From positions 1 to 23,961 of the forward strand of contig CAJKHT010000043.1 of the NCBI GenBank assembly GCA_905199755.1: a DNA stretch of 23,961 nt. Direction: 5' to 3'. Source of the stretch: an uncultured Eubacteriales bacterium. GTDB lineage: Bacteria; Bacillota; Clostridia; UBA1381. The stretch's first letter is position 1. Each line of letters opens with the position of its first letter. The notes under the pieces are model-generated. The model ran no database searches, was not told where the DNA came from, and was given only the letters and a program-made list of their open reading frames with translations. Below are positions 7,757 to 15,124 of the stretch, piece by piece. A program made the translations under genes and the position numbers.

Positions 7757-8718
7757 CTTCTGTCCACCGTATCTTTCTTGTCATTTATGCGCTTTGCCAA
7801 ATCATCGTCAAAAACAGGCTCGTCATCTGCCGCCGTGATTTCCTCCTGCTCAGACGCACTCTTTTCCTCCGCCGCAACTATTGTTTTCTGCATACATCTT
7901 GCCGCATAAAATTCAATAGGAAAGCGTGACAGCGCAAGTCCTATTACCGCCGTTATAATCAGCGCGGCAAACGGATTGCCTATAAAGAAATACGGCAGTA
8001 CAGATACTCCCACAGCTGTAATTGTAAGCAGAATGTTCATGGGAAGCTTGCCCATGGCAAATATCAGCGCATTTTTGTAAAGCTGCTTAAGGGTACATTT
8101 GAACGTAACCATTATCTGATAAATGTAAAAATGCATCCAGGTATATATTATCATGGCAACCACTATTATATAGCATGGTATTCCGAACAAAGTGCTGCCG
8201 CCGGAAAACTTGTAATAATAGAACTTAATTGCAACAAATCCCAATATAAGAACAACGGCATCTATAAGCACCACAGCGATTGCCTGCTTAAAATTCTCTT
8301 TAAACTTGTCCCAGCCGTCCGAAAAAATCCATGCATGCTGTCTGTTGGTAAAGCATTTCATTATGTACGAATACGAAGCGGAAACGGGGCCGCTGCCCAA
8401 AAGCACAAACATCACCGTACCGAGCATTGTATAAATGCTTAAAAGCAGCGTTTGCGCCGTCTCCTGTGCATTTTCCGCCCCGGCAGACTGCACCGTTTCA
8501 AGCAGCTTGTCCGGCGTAATGGGGAGTATGAATTGTATTCCTATCACCATCAGCACCGCAATCCACAAAAGACTCGTCAGCATATACATGCAATCCGTAC
8601 CTATAACCTTTGACAGCTTATGAAACAATATGTCCCAAAAAAGAAAAAAACCTTTCTTTTCCGGCTCGTCCTTTGAAACGCCCTTGCCGGGCTTCATATA
8701 ATTATTAAAAATACCCAT
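7753..8718 (-). CDS. YesL-like (DUF624) integral membrane protein
   Basis: A 321-residue membrane protein opening with GIFNNYMKPGKGVSKDEPEKK, a start typical of the YesL/DUF624 family of Firmicutes. About six hydrophobic segments are visible, near residues 43-66, 90-116, 143-165, 178-204, 222-245 and 248-266. It ends in an acidic cytoplasmic tail (about 280-321). YesL proteins often accompany carbohydrate-uptake operons, but the biochemical role is not established and none is assigned. First gene of the set with mnmG and the SLH gene; the stop overlaps the mnmG start (ATGA). AAAGGA lies about 10 nt before the ATG. Confidence 0.8.
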   Translation of the reverse strand: MGIFNNYMKPGKGVSKDEPEKKGFFLFWDILFHKLSKVIGTDCMYMLTSLLWIAVLMVIGIQFILPITPDKLLETVQSAGAENAQETAQTLLLSIYTMLGTVMFVLLGSGPVSASYSYIMKCFTNRQHAWIFSDGWDKFKENFKQAIAVVLIDAVVLILGFVAIKFYYYKFSGGSTLFGIPCYIIVVAMIIYTWMHFYIYQIMVTFKCTLKQLYKNALIFAMGKLPMNILLTITAVGVSVLPYFFIGNPFAALIITAVIGLALSRFPIEFYAARCMQKTIVAAEEKSASEQEEITAADDEPVFDDDLAKRINDKKDTVDRR

Positions 8719-8757
8719 TATCTTCTATCCTTTCGAGTGAGTTACGATTATACACTC

Positions 8758-8786
8758 ATTTTAACACAAAATGCAGTCACATACAA
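8758..8786 (-). promoter_or_regulatory. probable sigma-A promoter of the yesL-like/mnmG/SLH operon
   Basis: On the minus strand TTGTAT (8781-8786), a 17-bp spacer and TAAAAT (8758-8763). A second -10-like TATAAT lies at 8747-8752 but has a poor -35. Confidence 0.6.
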
Positions 8787-8834
8787 TAAAAAAATGCAAA
8801 ATTCACAAAAAAACTTATTTTTTCTGTCCGATGC

Positions 8835-9377
8835 TTAAAACATTGCCTTAATGCCTATTATAATGAGAATTGCTCCGCCGAGAATTTCCGCACGGTCGCC
8901 GAGCCTTTTTCCCACACCCTCACCTATGAACAGGGCAGCGGTGCTTAAAATAAATGTTGTTGCCGCGATAATCGGTACGGCGGTAAATATCGGAGTTCCC
9001 TCCGCCGCAAACGACACTCCGACGGCGAACGCGTCTATGCTTGTCGCAACCGCCTGAAACAGTACGGTTTTAAGCGTAAGGCTTTTTTCTTCGGGACGCT
9101 CCTCGTCGGATATTCCCTCACGTATCATATTTATTCCGATAACTCCGAGAATAACCAATGCCACAGACCCCGAAAACCTGTTTATGAAGCTTGCGAAAAA
9201 GCTGCCTAAAAAGAATCCGCCTATCGGCATAATTCCCTGAAAAATTCCGAAAGCGGCAGGCAGCAGCATTTTCTTTTTCCGGCTCTGTCCCGGATAAACC
9301 ATACCGCTCGAAAGACAGACCGCAAATGCGTCCATGCTCAGAGCTATACCTATAAGCAATATTTCCGTAAATGACAT
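8835..9377 (-). CDS. mntP: manganese efflux pump MntP
   Basis: A small inner-membrane Mn(II) exporter of 180 residues with six predicted membrane helices in two homologous halves. The duplicated family motif is visible as MDAFAVCLSSGM (about 15-26) and SIDAFAVGVSF (about 113-123); the two aspartates are needed for transport in studied members. The central loop is acidic and Glu-rich (SDEERPEEKS). It has its own promoter and is divergent from the pseudouridine synthase gene. The leader is only about 50 nt, too short for the yybP-ykoY Mn riboswitch that often precedes mntP. No terminator-like hairpin is evident downstream. Confidence 0.93.
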   Translation of the reverse strand: MSFTEILLIGIALSMDAFAVCLSSGMVYPGQSRKKKMLLPAAFGIFQGIMPIGGFFLGSFFASFINRFSGSVALVILGVIGINMIREGISDEERPEEKSLTLKTVLFQAVATSIDAFAVGVSFAAEGTPIFTAVPIIAATTFILSTAALFIGEGVGKRLGDRAEILGGAILIIIGIKAMF

Positions 9378-9433
9378 AACATCTACCCCTTTTTATAAAA
9401 AATCCTATCCCCAATAAGGTTAAACCGACATTA

Positions 9434-9462
9434 ATTATACTTTATTTATATGTTTTTTGCAA
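9434..9462 (-). promoter_or_regulatory. promoter of mntP
   Basis: On the minus strand TTGCAA (9457-9462), a 17-bp spacer and consensus TATAAT (9434-9439). The start would be near 9427, about 50 nt before the ATG. Confidence 0.75.
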
Positions 9463-9469
9463 TAGAATA

Positions 9470-9498
9470 TTGTATATTTTTCTTGATTATGTTAAAAT
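9470..9498 (+). promoter_or_regulatory. promoter of the pseudouridine synthase gene
   Basis: TTGTAT (9470-9475), a 17-bp spacer and TAAAAT (9493-9498), which is the same pair of hexamers as the yesL-like operon promoter. It is back to back with the mntP promoter, only 7 bp apart. Confidence 0.65.
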
Positions 9499-9530
9499 AT
9501 ATCCAGCCTATTAAGAAAAAGGGATTGGAT

Positions 9531-10457
9531 ATGAGAGAAATTACGGTTAATGAAAACGATTCGGGGCAGCGTCTTGATAAATTTTTAAGCAAATTCATGC
9601 CGCGGCTGCCAAAGAGCATGCTTTACAAAGGACTGCGCAAAAACTGCGTCCGCATAAACGGAAAGCATGTAAAGGACGGCAGTGTTTTTATTCATGAGGG
9701 TGATGTGCTGAAGCTTTATTACAGCGATGAATTTTTTGAGGACGGAAAAAAATTCAAGCCGATAAAAAGCAAGCTCGATATTGTTTACGAGGACGAAAAT
9801 ATACTTATTATAAACAAAGAAAGCGGAGTTGTCGTTCATGCCGATGACCGCGGTACGGAAAATACGCTTGTCGCACAGCTGCAAAGCTATCTTTTTGAAA
9901 AGGGCGAATACAAGCCCGATGCCGAGCATAGCTTTTCGCCTGCATTATGCAGCCGTCTCGACCGCAACACGGGCGGACTTGTGATTGCCGCAAAAAATGC
10001 CGCGGCGCTGCGGATAATAAACGAAAAAATCCGCAGCAGGGAAATTCACAAATTCTATCTGTGCATTACGGAGGGTTATCCGTCCGATAAAGGCACGCTG
10101 TCGGGGTATCTTACACGGGGCAATAAAAAGGTAACGGTTTCCGACGAGGAAACACCGCTGTCAAAGCCGGTAAAGCTGAAATACCGTGTCATTGCAAAAA
10201 AGCACGGACTGTCTCTTACCGAAGTGGAGCTTATCACGGGCAGAACGCATCAGATTCGTGCGCAGTTTGCGCATATAGGCTGTCCGCTTGCCGGAGATGT
10301 AAAATACGGCGGCTCACGCCATGAAAATTATCAGGAGCTTATGAGCTGCCGTATAGAGTTCGGGTTTAAAACCGATGCAGGCATATTAAATTATCTTGCA
10401 GGTTCAAGCTTTTCCGTTTCGGCAGATTTTGCCGAAAGCTTTTTAAGTACAAACTGA
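9531..10457 (+). CDS. RluA-family 23S rRNA/tRNA pseudouridine synthase
   Basis: Converts specific uridines of structured RNA to pseudouridine. The 308 residues start at ATG 9531, eight bases after AAAGGGA; an upstream in-frame ATG at 9450 lies before the promoter and is rejected. An S4 RNA-binding domain spans about 13-60 (SGQRLDKFLSKF). The RluA catalytic domain follows, with SRLDRNTGGL (141-150; catalytic Asp144) and ITGRTHQIRAQFAHIG (225-240). The RluC/RluD-like order (S4 then catalytic domain) suggests an rRNA target, but the exact position cannot be told. The last 67 bp overlap the convergent glycosyltransferase gene and contain a terminator hairpin. Confidence 0.92.
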   Translation: MREITVNENDSGQRLDKFLSKFMPRLPKSMLYKGLRKNCVRINGKHVKDGSVFIHEGDVLKLYYSDEFFEDGKKFKPIKSKLDIVYEDENILIINKESGVVVHADDRGTENTLVAQLQSYLFEKGEYKPDAEHSFSPALCSRLDRNTGGLVIAAKNAAALRIINEKIRSREIHKFYLCITEGYPSDKGTLSGYLTRGNKKVTVSDEETPLSKPVKLKYRVIAKKHGLSLTEVELITGRTHQIRAQFAHIGCPLAGDVKYGGSRHENYQELMSCRIEFGFKTDAGILNYLAGSSFSVSADFAESFLSTN

Positions 10458-11536
10458 TACAAGTCCTCCGCCGCATTCGGTTTGCCGACATGGCGCACAC
10501 TTTCCTCCATAAGCTCACACCGCCACGGGCAGCTGAGCAGCTGATACAGTGCTTCGGAGATGGTGTAGCGCTTGTTTACCATTATAACGCAGCCGCTGTT
10601 TACGAGAAAATCCATATTTCTGTCCTCCTGCCCGGGCAGAGGATTTACGGTAATCATAGGCAGTCCCTTGGCAAAAGCCTCCGAGGTGGTTAGTCCGCCC
10701 GGCTTTGATATTATGAAATCCGACGCGTCCATCATTTCGTTTATGTTTCCGACAAATCCGTATATGTAGATTTCCTTTTTCCAGCGATGCCTTTCGATTG
10801 CGGCTTTTATCTTTTTGTTTGAGCCGCATACGCACAAAATCTGAAAATCACCGGGAAATTTGTCCATTTCTATAAGAGTTTTCTTTATATTGCCGTAGCC
10901 CATTGAGCCGCTCATTACAAGTATTGTTTTTCTGTTGCTTATTCCGAGCTTTTTTCTTGCCTCCGACTTATCCGTTTTGGTTTCAAACTGCTCGCGTATC
11001 GGTATTCCGATAGGAAGTATTTTATCCTCGGGTATGCCTTTTCGCATCATTTCATAAATGAGCATGCGGTCGGGAACGATGTAATAATCGAGCAGAGTGC
11101 TTTCCCAGAACGGGTGTATCGTAAAATCCGTTACAATACCCATTGTAGGGCAGTCAATTACTCCAAACTCCGCAAGCTCCGTCATAACCATACATGCAAA
11201 GCTGTGTGTACCTATTATGACATCGGGTGCAAAATCCAGGCAGTAGCCTTCAAGCTTTTTCGCAATCATATGCGATGCCATTACAAGTGCCGAATACTTG
11301 TCATAAGGCTCGTCCTTCTTATTTAACTTGCCGTAAACCTTTCCGTAAGGAGCGGACAGATACTTTGTTGACAGAAGATACCCCTCCTGTATGGAATTCC
11401 CCAAATGTTTGTTTATATATTCAAATATATCAAGCATGACACATTCATGTCCGTTTTTTTCAAATTTTTCTATAATAGCCTTTGCGGTGCTGTGATGACC
11501 GTAGCCAGCCTTGACCGATAGTATAAGCGCACGCAC
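10391..11536 (-). CDS. MGDG synthase/UgtP-type processive diacylglycerol glycosyltransferase
   Basis: A membrane-associated glycosyltransferase that in this family transfers glucose or galactose from a UDP-sugar to diacylglycerol, making glycolipids that can anchor lipoteichoic acid. The N-terminal MGDG-synthase domain starts RALILSVKAGYGHHSTAKAI. The GT28 C-terminal domain carries MSGSMGYGNIKKTL and SKPGGLTTSEAFAKGLPMI, the UDP-sugar site. The start is GTG at 11536 (381 residues), six bases after GAGGGGGA. The in-frame ATG at 11557 has no ribosome site and lies within about 7 nt of the predicted transcript start. The last residues (about SAKSAETEKLEPAR) are encoded antisense to the pseudouridine synthase gene and look like a tail gained by read-through. 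Donor and acceptor are inferred from the family. Confidence 0.87.
   Translation of the reverse strand: MRALILSVKAGYGHHSTAKAIIEKFEKNGHECVMLDIFEYINKHLGNSIQEGYLLSTKYLSAPYGKVYGKLNKKDEPYDKYSALVMASHMIAKKLEGYCLDFAPDVIIGTHSFACMVMTELAEFGVIDCPTMGIVTDFTIHPFWESTLLDYYIVPDRMLIYEMMRKGIPEDKILPIGIPIREQFETKTDKSEARKKLGISNRKTILVMSGSMGYGNIKKTLIEMDKFPGDFQILCVCGSNKKIKAAIERHRWKKEIYIYGFVGNINEMMDASDFIISKPGGLTTSEAFAKGLPMITVNPLPGQEDRNMDFLVNSGCVIMVNKRYTISEALYQLLSCPWRCELMEESVRHVGKPNAAEDLYQFVLKKLSAKSAETEKLEPAR
10417..10444 (+). terminator. intrinsic terminator inside the overlapping 3' ends
   Basis: TTTCGGCA/TGCCGAAA 8-bp stem (10417-10424, 10430-10437) with a 5-nt loop, then GCTTTTT. It lies in the last 14 codons of the pseudouridine synthase gene and also within the convergent glycosyltransferase coding region. 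The T-run suits plus-strand transcripts; the minus-strand side is not T-rich. Confidence 0.65.
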
Positions 11537-11570
11537 AAAAAATCCCCCTCTCTGCATTGACGCTTATTTC

Positions 11571-11599
11571 ATTATAACAGATATTTTTGAATTTAGCAA
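11571..11599 (-). promoter_or_regulatory. promoter of the glycosyltransferase gene
   Basis: On the minus strand TTGCTA (11594-11599), a 17-bp spacer and consensus TATAAT (11571-11576). The start near 11564 gives a leader of about 28 nt to the GTG. Confidence 0.78.
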
Positions 11600-11608
11600 G
11601 CGCTAACA
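11595..11608. promoter_or_regulatory. cre-like (CcpA) operator between the glycosyltransferase and GH13 genes
   Basis: AGCAAGCGCTAACA matches the cre consensus TGWAANCGNTWWCA at 12 of 14 positions, including the central CG. It lies within an inverted repeat TTAGC-AAGC-GCTAA (11593-11606). It overlaps the -35 of the glycosyltransferase promoter and lies about 22 bp upstream of the GH13 gene -35. Carbon-catabolite control is inferred; another LacI-family protein could use the same site. Confidence 0.4.
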
Positions 11609-11629
11609 TAATTTCGGCGGCAAAAGCAT

Positions 11630-11658
11630 TTGATTTATTGCACATAATGTGTTATACT
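11630..11658 (+). promoter_or_regulatory. promoter of the GH13 gene with a small palindrome in the spacer
   Basis: TTGATT (11630-11635), a 17-bp spacer and TATACT (11653-11658). The spacer contains CACAT-A-ATGTG (11641-11651), a possible operator. Confidence 0.68.
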
Positions 11659-11689
11659 TAATAAAACCCAATCGGAAAGGAAGATTTTT

Positions 11690-13003
11690 ATGTGGGCATT
11701 TGAAAGCGTATTTTATCAGATATATCCGTTAGGCTTCTGCGGTGCGCCGTTTGAGAATGACGGAAAGGAGTCGCACAGGATTTTAAAGGTAAAGGAGTGG
11801 ATCCCTCATATTCAAAAGCTTGGTGCGGACGCGGTGTATTTTTCGCCCGTTTTTGAATCGGACACGCACGGCTACAACACACGCGACTATAGGAAAATCG
11901 ACTGCCGTCTCGGTACTAATGAGGATTTTCGCGAGGTATGCGACGCTTTGCATAAAGCGGGCATCAGAGTGGTGCTTGACGGAGTGTTTAATCATGCCGG
12001 ACGCGGATTTTTTGCATTCCGCGATGTATTGGAAAAACGTGAGAATTCGCGTTACCGTGACTGGTTCTTTATTGATTTTAGCGGCAATTCTCCGTATAAT
12101 GACGGACTTTGGTATGAAGGCTGGGAGGGGAATTATGACCTTGTGAAATTGAACCTCGGAAATGAGGAGGTTATAAGCTATCTGTTTGACAGTATCAAAA
12201 TGTGGGTTTCGGAGTTTGGAACAGACGGTTTAAGGCTTGATGTTGCATATTGTCTTGACTGTGGTTTCCTTAAAAGGCTGCGTGCCTTGTGCGATGGCTT
12301 TAACCGTGATTTTTTCCTTATCGGAGAAATAATACACGGCAATTACAAGGAGCTTGTAAACGGAGAAATGCTGCACAGCTGTACAAACTATCAATGCTAT
12401 AAGGGCTTGTATTCAAGCTTTAACACGATGAATATGTTTGAAATAGTACATTCTCTGCTCCACATGTTCGGACCGGAGGACTGGACCGTATGCCGCGGCG
12501 AGCATCTTTTGAACTTTGCCGATAATCATGATGTGACGCGTATTGCAAGTATTCTCGAAAATGAAAACCACATAAAACCGCTTTATGCAATGCTGTTCGG
12601 CATGCCGGGTATTCCGTGTGTTTATTACGGCAGCGAATGGGGGGCAAAAGCACATAAAAGCGAGGGTGATCCGGCACTGCGAGCATGCTTTGATGCTCCC
12701 GTTGAAAATGAACTCACGGAATATATCGGTGCGTTGGCAAAGGCGCACAAGTCGAGCCGTGCGCTTTGCTGCGGGGATTTTAAATCTGTTGTTCTGCAAA
12801 ACCGCTACTGCATTTTTGAGCGGCGGACAGAGGACGAATGTGTGCTGGTTGCAATAAATGCCGGGGACGATACCGTGACCGCACATTTTGATGCCGGCTG
12901 CGGCACTGCGGTTGATTTGATTACAGGCAAAACTCATGATTTCGGCGGAGGAAGCGAGCTGCCGCCGTACAGTGCGCAGTACTGGCTTATGGAAAAAATT
13001 TAA
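11690..13003 (+). CDS. cytoplasmic GH13 alpha-glycosidase (alpha-amylase family, maltodextrin-type)
   Basis: Hydrolyses alpha-glucosidic bonds, probably in short maltodextrins or cyclodextrins inside the cell, since no signal peptide is present. The 437 residues cover a catalytic barrel and a short C-terminal beta domain without an N-terminal CBM34 module. The four GH13 regions are visible: VVLDGVFNH (94-102; His102), GLRLDVAY (180-187; Arg182, nucleophile Asp184), IGEIIHG (211-217; acid/base Glu213) and FADNHD (276-281; His280, Asp281). WYEGWEGNYDLVKLNL around 141-156 is typical of neopullulanase/cyclomaltodextrinase-like subfamilies. GGAAAGGAAG precedes the ATG. Exact specificity (cyclomaltodextrinase, maltogenic amylase, glucosidase) cannot be set from sequence reading. 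Confidence 0.9.
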   Translation: MWAFESVFYQIYPLGFCGAPFENDGKESHRILKVKEWIPHIQKLGADAVYFSPVFESDTHGYNTRDYRKIDCRLGTNEDFREVCDALHKAGIRVVLDGVFNHAGRGFFAFRDVLEKRENSRYRDWFFIDFSGNSPYNDGLWYEGWEGNYDLVKLNLGNEEVISYLFDSIKMWVSEFGTDGLRLDVAYCLDCGFLKRLRALCDGFNRDFFLIGEIIHGNYKELVNGEMLHSCTNYQCYKGLYSSFNTMNMFEIVHSLLHMFGPEDWTVCRGEHLLNFADNHDVTRIASILENENHIKPLYAMLFGMPGIPCVYYGSEWGAKAHKSEGDPALRACFDAPVENELTEYIGALAKAHKSSRALCCGDFKSVVLQNRYCIFERRTEDECVLVAINAGDDTVTAHFDAGCGTAVDLITGKTHDFGGGSELPPYSAQYWLMEKI

Positions 13004-13023
13004 AATAAATAATAATATTTCGC

Positions 13024-13052
13024 TTGACATTTTATAAATAACATGATAAAAT
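13024..13052 (+). promoter_or_regulatory. near-consensus promoter with no ORF behind it
   Basis: TTGACA (13024-13029), a 17-bp spacer (13030-13046) and TAAAAT (13047-13052) begin 20 bp after the GH13 stop. No start codon with a ribosome site follows before the terminator at 13107-13140, so the product should be a short RNA. Confidence 0.85.
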
Positions 13053-13055
13053 AAT

Positions 13056-13140
13056 AACTGTAAGGAAACAGTTTTGGCTGTTTTCTATAGCTGTTTATCT
13101 GTGAAGCCGCTCGGCATAAAGCCGGGCGGTTCTTTTTTTT
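13056..13140 (+). ncRNA. predicted free-standing small RNA of about 80 nt
   Basis: Lies between the promoter above and a strong intrinsic terminator. The 5' part can form AACTGT/ACAGTT (13056-13061, 13068-13073) with AAGGAA in the loop, or the competing hairpin AAACAG/CTGTTT (13066-13071, 13078-13083). CTGTTT occurs again at 13091-13096, so alternative pairings are possible. The 3' half is the terminator stem. It encodes no peptide with a ribosome site and matches no RNA family I recognise by eye. It could be a trans-acting sRNA whose AAGGAA loop or single-stranded centre contacts mRNA, or a leader of a lost gene. Confidence 0.65.
13107..13140 (+). terminator. strong intrinsic terminator of the small RNA
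   Basis: CCGCTCGGC/GCCGGGCGG 9-bp G/C-rich stem (13107-13115, 13121-13129; one U-G pair), 5-nt ATAAA loop, then TTC and a run of ten T (13133-13142). Confidence 0.92.
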
Positions 13141-13172
13141 TTGTTTTCAGGAAGCTTCCCGAAAACAAAAAA
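13137..13172. repeat. 36-bp near-perfect palindrome
   Basis: TTTTTTGTTTTC pairs with GAAAACAAAAAA around GGAAGCTTCC, with a single A/C mismatch (13149/13160). It shares bases with the sRNA U-tract and the next terminator. It could be a low-stability bidirectional terminator. Confidence 0.6.
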
Positions 13173-13208
13173 GGCTGAAATCCGAATTTTGCGGATTTCA
13201 GCCTTTTT
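13168..13208 (-). terminator. bidirectional terminator ending the atp operon
   Basis: A 17-bp perfect stem (13168-13184 with 13192-13208) with a 7-nt loop and A/T tracts at both ends. It lies about 57 nt after the atpC stop on the minus strand and would also stop plus-strand read-through from the GH13/sRNA side. Confidence 0.88.
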
Positions 13209-13264
13209 CATACTTTTTCGGACAAATGACATCACAAAACGGTCTGTGACTTCTTTAGCCTTTT

Positions 13265-13675
13265 TTATTTGCCCTGATAGCTTTTTACTTTAAGTCTGCT
13301 TAAAGCTCTTGCAAGATGAGCCTTTGCGGTGCGGTATTCACGCATGCTGCGTTTTTGCAGCATCTCTTCCTTTGCAACCGCTGCCGCATGCTTGGCACGG
13401 TTGGCATCGATTTCCTCGGGACGCTCGGCTGTGTTTACCAAAACAAGCACCGTGTTGTTTTCAATCTTTACAAAACCGCTTGATACGGCAAGTATCTGAT
13501 TTTCCTGTCCCGGGATTCTGTATGTGAGCGCACCGGGAACGATAGCGCCTATCATATTGCAGTGTTCCGCCAGAATTCCGTACTGACCTCTTGATGACGG
13601 GACTACAAGCGATTCGCACGGACCGTTATAAATTATGTTATCCTCTGCAAGAATATTTACTTCAAATTCTTTCAT
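13265..13675 (-). CDS. atpC: ATP synthase F1 subunit epsilon
   Basis: Central-stalk subunit that binds gamma and the c-ring and can regulate hydrolysis. It has 136 residues, the normal size. The N-terminal beta-sandwich (1 to about 87) contains VVPSSRGQYGILAEH and SSGFVKIENNTVLVL. The C-terminal two-helix part (about 88-130) is full length (DANRAKHAAAVAKEEML... ALSRLKVK), so the inhibitory hairpin is present. Last gene of the operon, 48 bp after atpD. AAAGGA lies about 10 nt before the ATG. Confidence 0.95.
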   Translation of the reverse strand: MKEFEVNILAEDNIIYNGPCESLVVPSSRGQYGILAEHCNMIGAIVPGALTYRIPGQENQILAVSSGFVKIENNTVLVLVNTAERPEEIDANRAKHAAAVAKEEMLQKRSMREYRTAKAHLARALSRLKVKSYQGK

Positions 13676-13723
13676 ATGAAATCAATCCTTTCCTCTCTTT
13701 ACGGAGTAAAAGACAGGCTCTTA

Positions 13724-15124
13724 TTATCCCTCGTTCTTGATTTTCTCGGCTTTCTTTATAACGTCGTCAATTGTTCCGGCATTATAGAAAGCAGCTTCGG
13801 GATATTCGTCCATTTCACCGTTTATAATGGACTTAAAGCCTCGTATCGTTTCGGACAGCGGTACATATGCACCCGGTATTCCCGTGAATTTTTCCGCTAC
13901 GTGCATAGGCTGCGAAAGGAAACGCTGTATTTTTCTTGCGCGCGTAACTATTTCCTTGTCCTCGTCACTCAGTTCGTCCATACCGAGAATCGCTATAATA
14001 TCCTGCAATTCATTGTATTTCTGCAGAATTTCCTGCACTTTTCTGGCTGTTTCGTAATGCTCCTCGCCGACGATGTTTGCTTCAAGAATACGCGATGTTG
14101 AGTTTAACGGATCGACAGCAGGATAAATACCCTGCTCGGATATTTTTCTGCTCAGTACCGTTGTTGCATCCAGATGCGTAAAGGTTGTTGCCGGAGCAGG
14201 GTCCGTAAGGTCGTCTGCCGGTACATATACCGCCTGAACAGAAGTAACCGAGCCGTTCTGAGTTGAGGTGATACGCTCCTGCAAAGCTCCCATTTCACTT
14301 GCCAGAGTAGGCTGATAGCCGACCGCCGACGGCATTCTGCCGAGAAGTGTGGAAACCTCACTGCCTGCCTGAACGAAACGGAATATGTTATCTATAAACA
14401 AAAGTACGTCCTTATTTTGTTCGTCACGGAAGTATTCAGCCATTGTAAGTCCCGAAAGCGCAACTCTCATACGCACACCGGGGGATTCGTTCATCTGACC
14501 GAAAACAAGTGCGGTTTTATCCGAAACTCCGCTCTCGTGCATTTCGGTCCATAAATCGTTACCCTCACGGCTTCTTTCGCCGACACCGGTAAATACCGAA
14601 TATCCGCCGTGCTCCATTGCAACGTTATGGATAAGCTCCTGAATAAGAACTGTTTTTCCTACGCCGGCACCGCCGAAAAGACCGATTTTACCGCCCTTGG
14701 GGTACGGTTCGAGCAAATCAACCACCTTAATTCCCGTTTCGAGAATTTCCGCAGCCGGACGCTGTTGGTCAAAGCTCGGCGCTTTTCTGTGTATATCCCA
14801 TTTAAGCGTATCGGCACTCATTTCTTCGCCGCCGTCTATGGGATTACCCAAAACATTAAACATTCTGCCGAGAGTGCAGTCGCCGACAGGTACTTGTATT
14901 CCGGCACCTGTGGCTTTAACCTCCATGCCTCTTGAAAGATTTTCACTTTCGGCAAGCAGTATGCAGCGTACCGTATCTTTTCCGATATGCTGCGCAACCT
15001 CCATAATTCTTTCCTTGCCTTTAACATTAACCGACAGAGCCTCTTTTATTTTCGGAAGCTCGCCGGGATTGAATTTACAGTCTATAACCGGACCTGAAAT
15101 TTCAATAATTTTACCTATATTCAT
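13724..15124 (-). CDS. atpD: ATP synthase F1 subunit beta
   Basis: The catalytic nucleotide-binding subunit of F1, present in three copies. The 466 residues are typical. The start MNIGKIIEISGPVIDCKF is the usual beta N-terminus. Walker A GGAGVGKTVL lies at about residue 150-159, the catalytic-site stretch GERSREGNDL follows, then the Walker B region VLLFIDNIFRF. The DELSEED lever is DELSDED, near residue 382. C-terminal FLSQPMHVAEKFTG is also typical. The ATG overlaps the atpG stop (ATGA). No missing key residue was noticed. Confidence 0.97.
   Translation of the reverse strand: MNIGKIIEISGPVIDCKFNPGELPKIKEALSVNVKGKERIMEVAQHIGKDTVRCILLAESENLSRGMEVKATGAGIQVPVGDCTLGRMFNVLGNPIDGGEEMSADTLKWDIHRKAPSFDQQRPAAEILETGIKVVDLLEPYPKGGKIGLFGGAGVGKTVLIQELIHNVAMEHGGYSVFTGVGERSREGNDLWTEMHESGVSDKTALVFGQMNESPGVRMRVALSGLTMAEYFRDEQNKDVLLFIDNIFRFVQAGSEVSTLLGRMPSAVGYQPTLASEMGALQERITSTQNGSVTSVQAVYVPADDLTDPAPATTFTHLDATTVLSRKISEQGIYPAVDPLNSTSRILEANIVGEEHYETARKVQEILQKYNELQDIIAILGMDELSDEDKEIVTRARKIQRFLSQPMHVAEKFTGIPGAYVPLSETIRGFKSIINGEMDEYPEAAFYNAGTIDDVIKKAEKIKNEG

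Noticed and set aside
9378..9430. Possible Mn(II) riboswitch (yybP-ykoY) ahead of mntP
   Set aside because: The predicted leader is only about 50 nt and shows none of the paired elements of that riboswitch.
9450..9530. Upstream ATG extension of the pseudouridine synthase
   Set aside because: It would place the start codon upstream of the predicted promoter, and the 27 extra residues do not belong to the S4 domain; ATG 9531 has a proper ribosome site.
11537..11557. ATG start for the glycosyltransferase
   Set aside because: No ribosome site and almost at the predicted transcript start, whereas the GTG at 11536 follows GAGGGGGA by six bases.
12413..13030. 205-codon minus-strand open frame opposite the GH13 gene
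   Set aside because: Antisense shadow of conserved GH13 regions; no recognisable domain or start signal.
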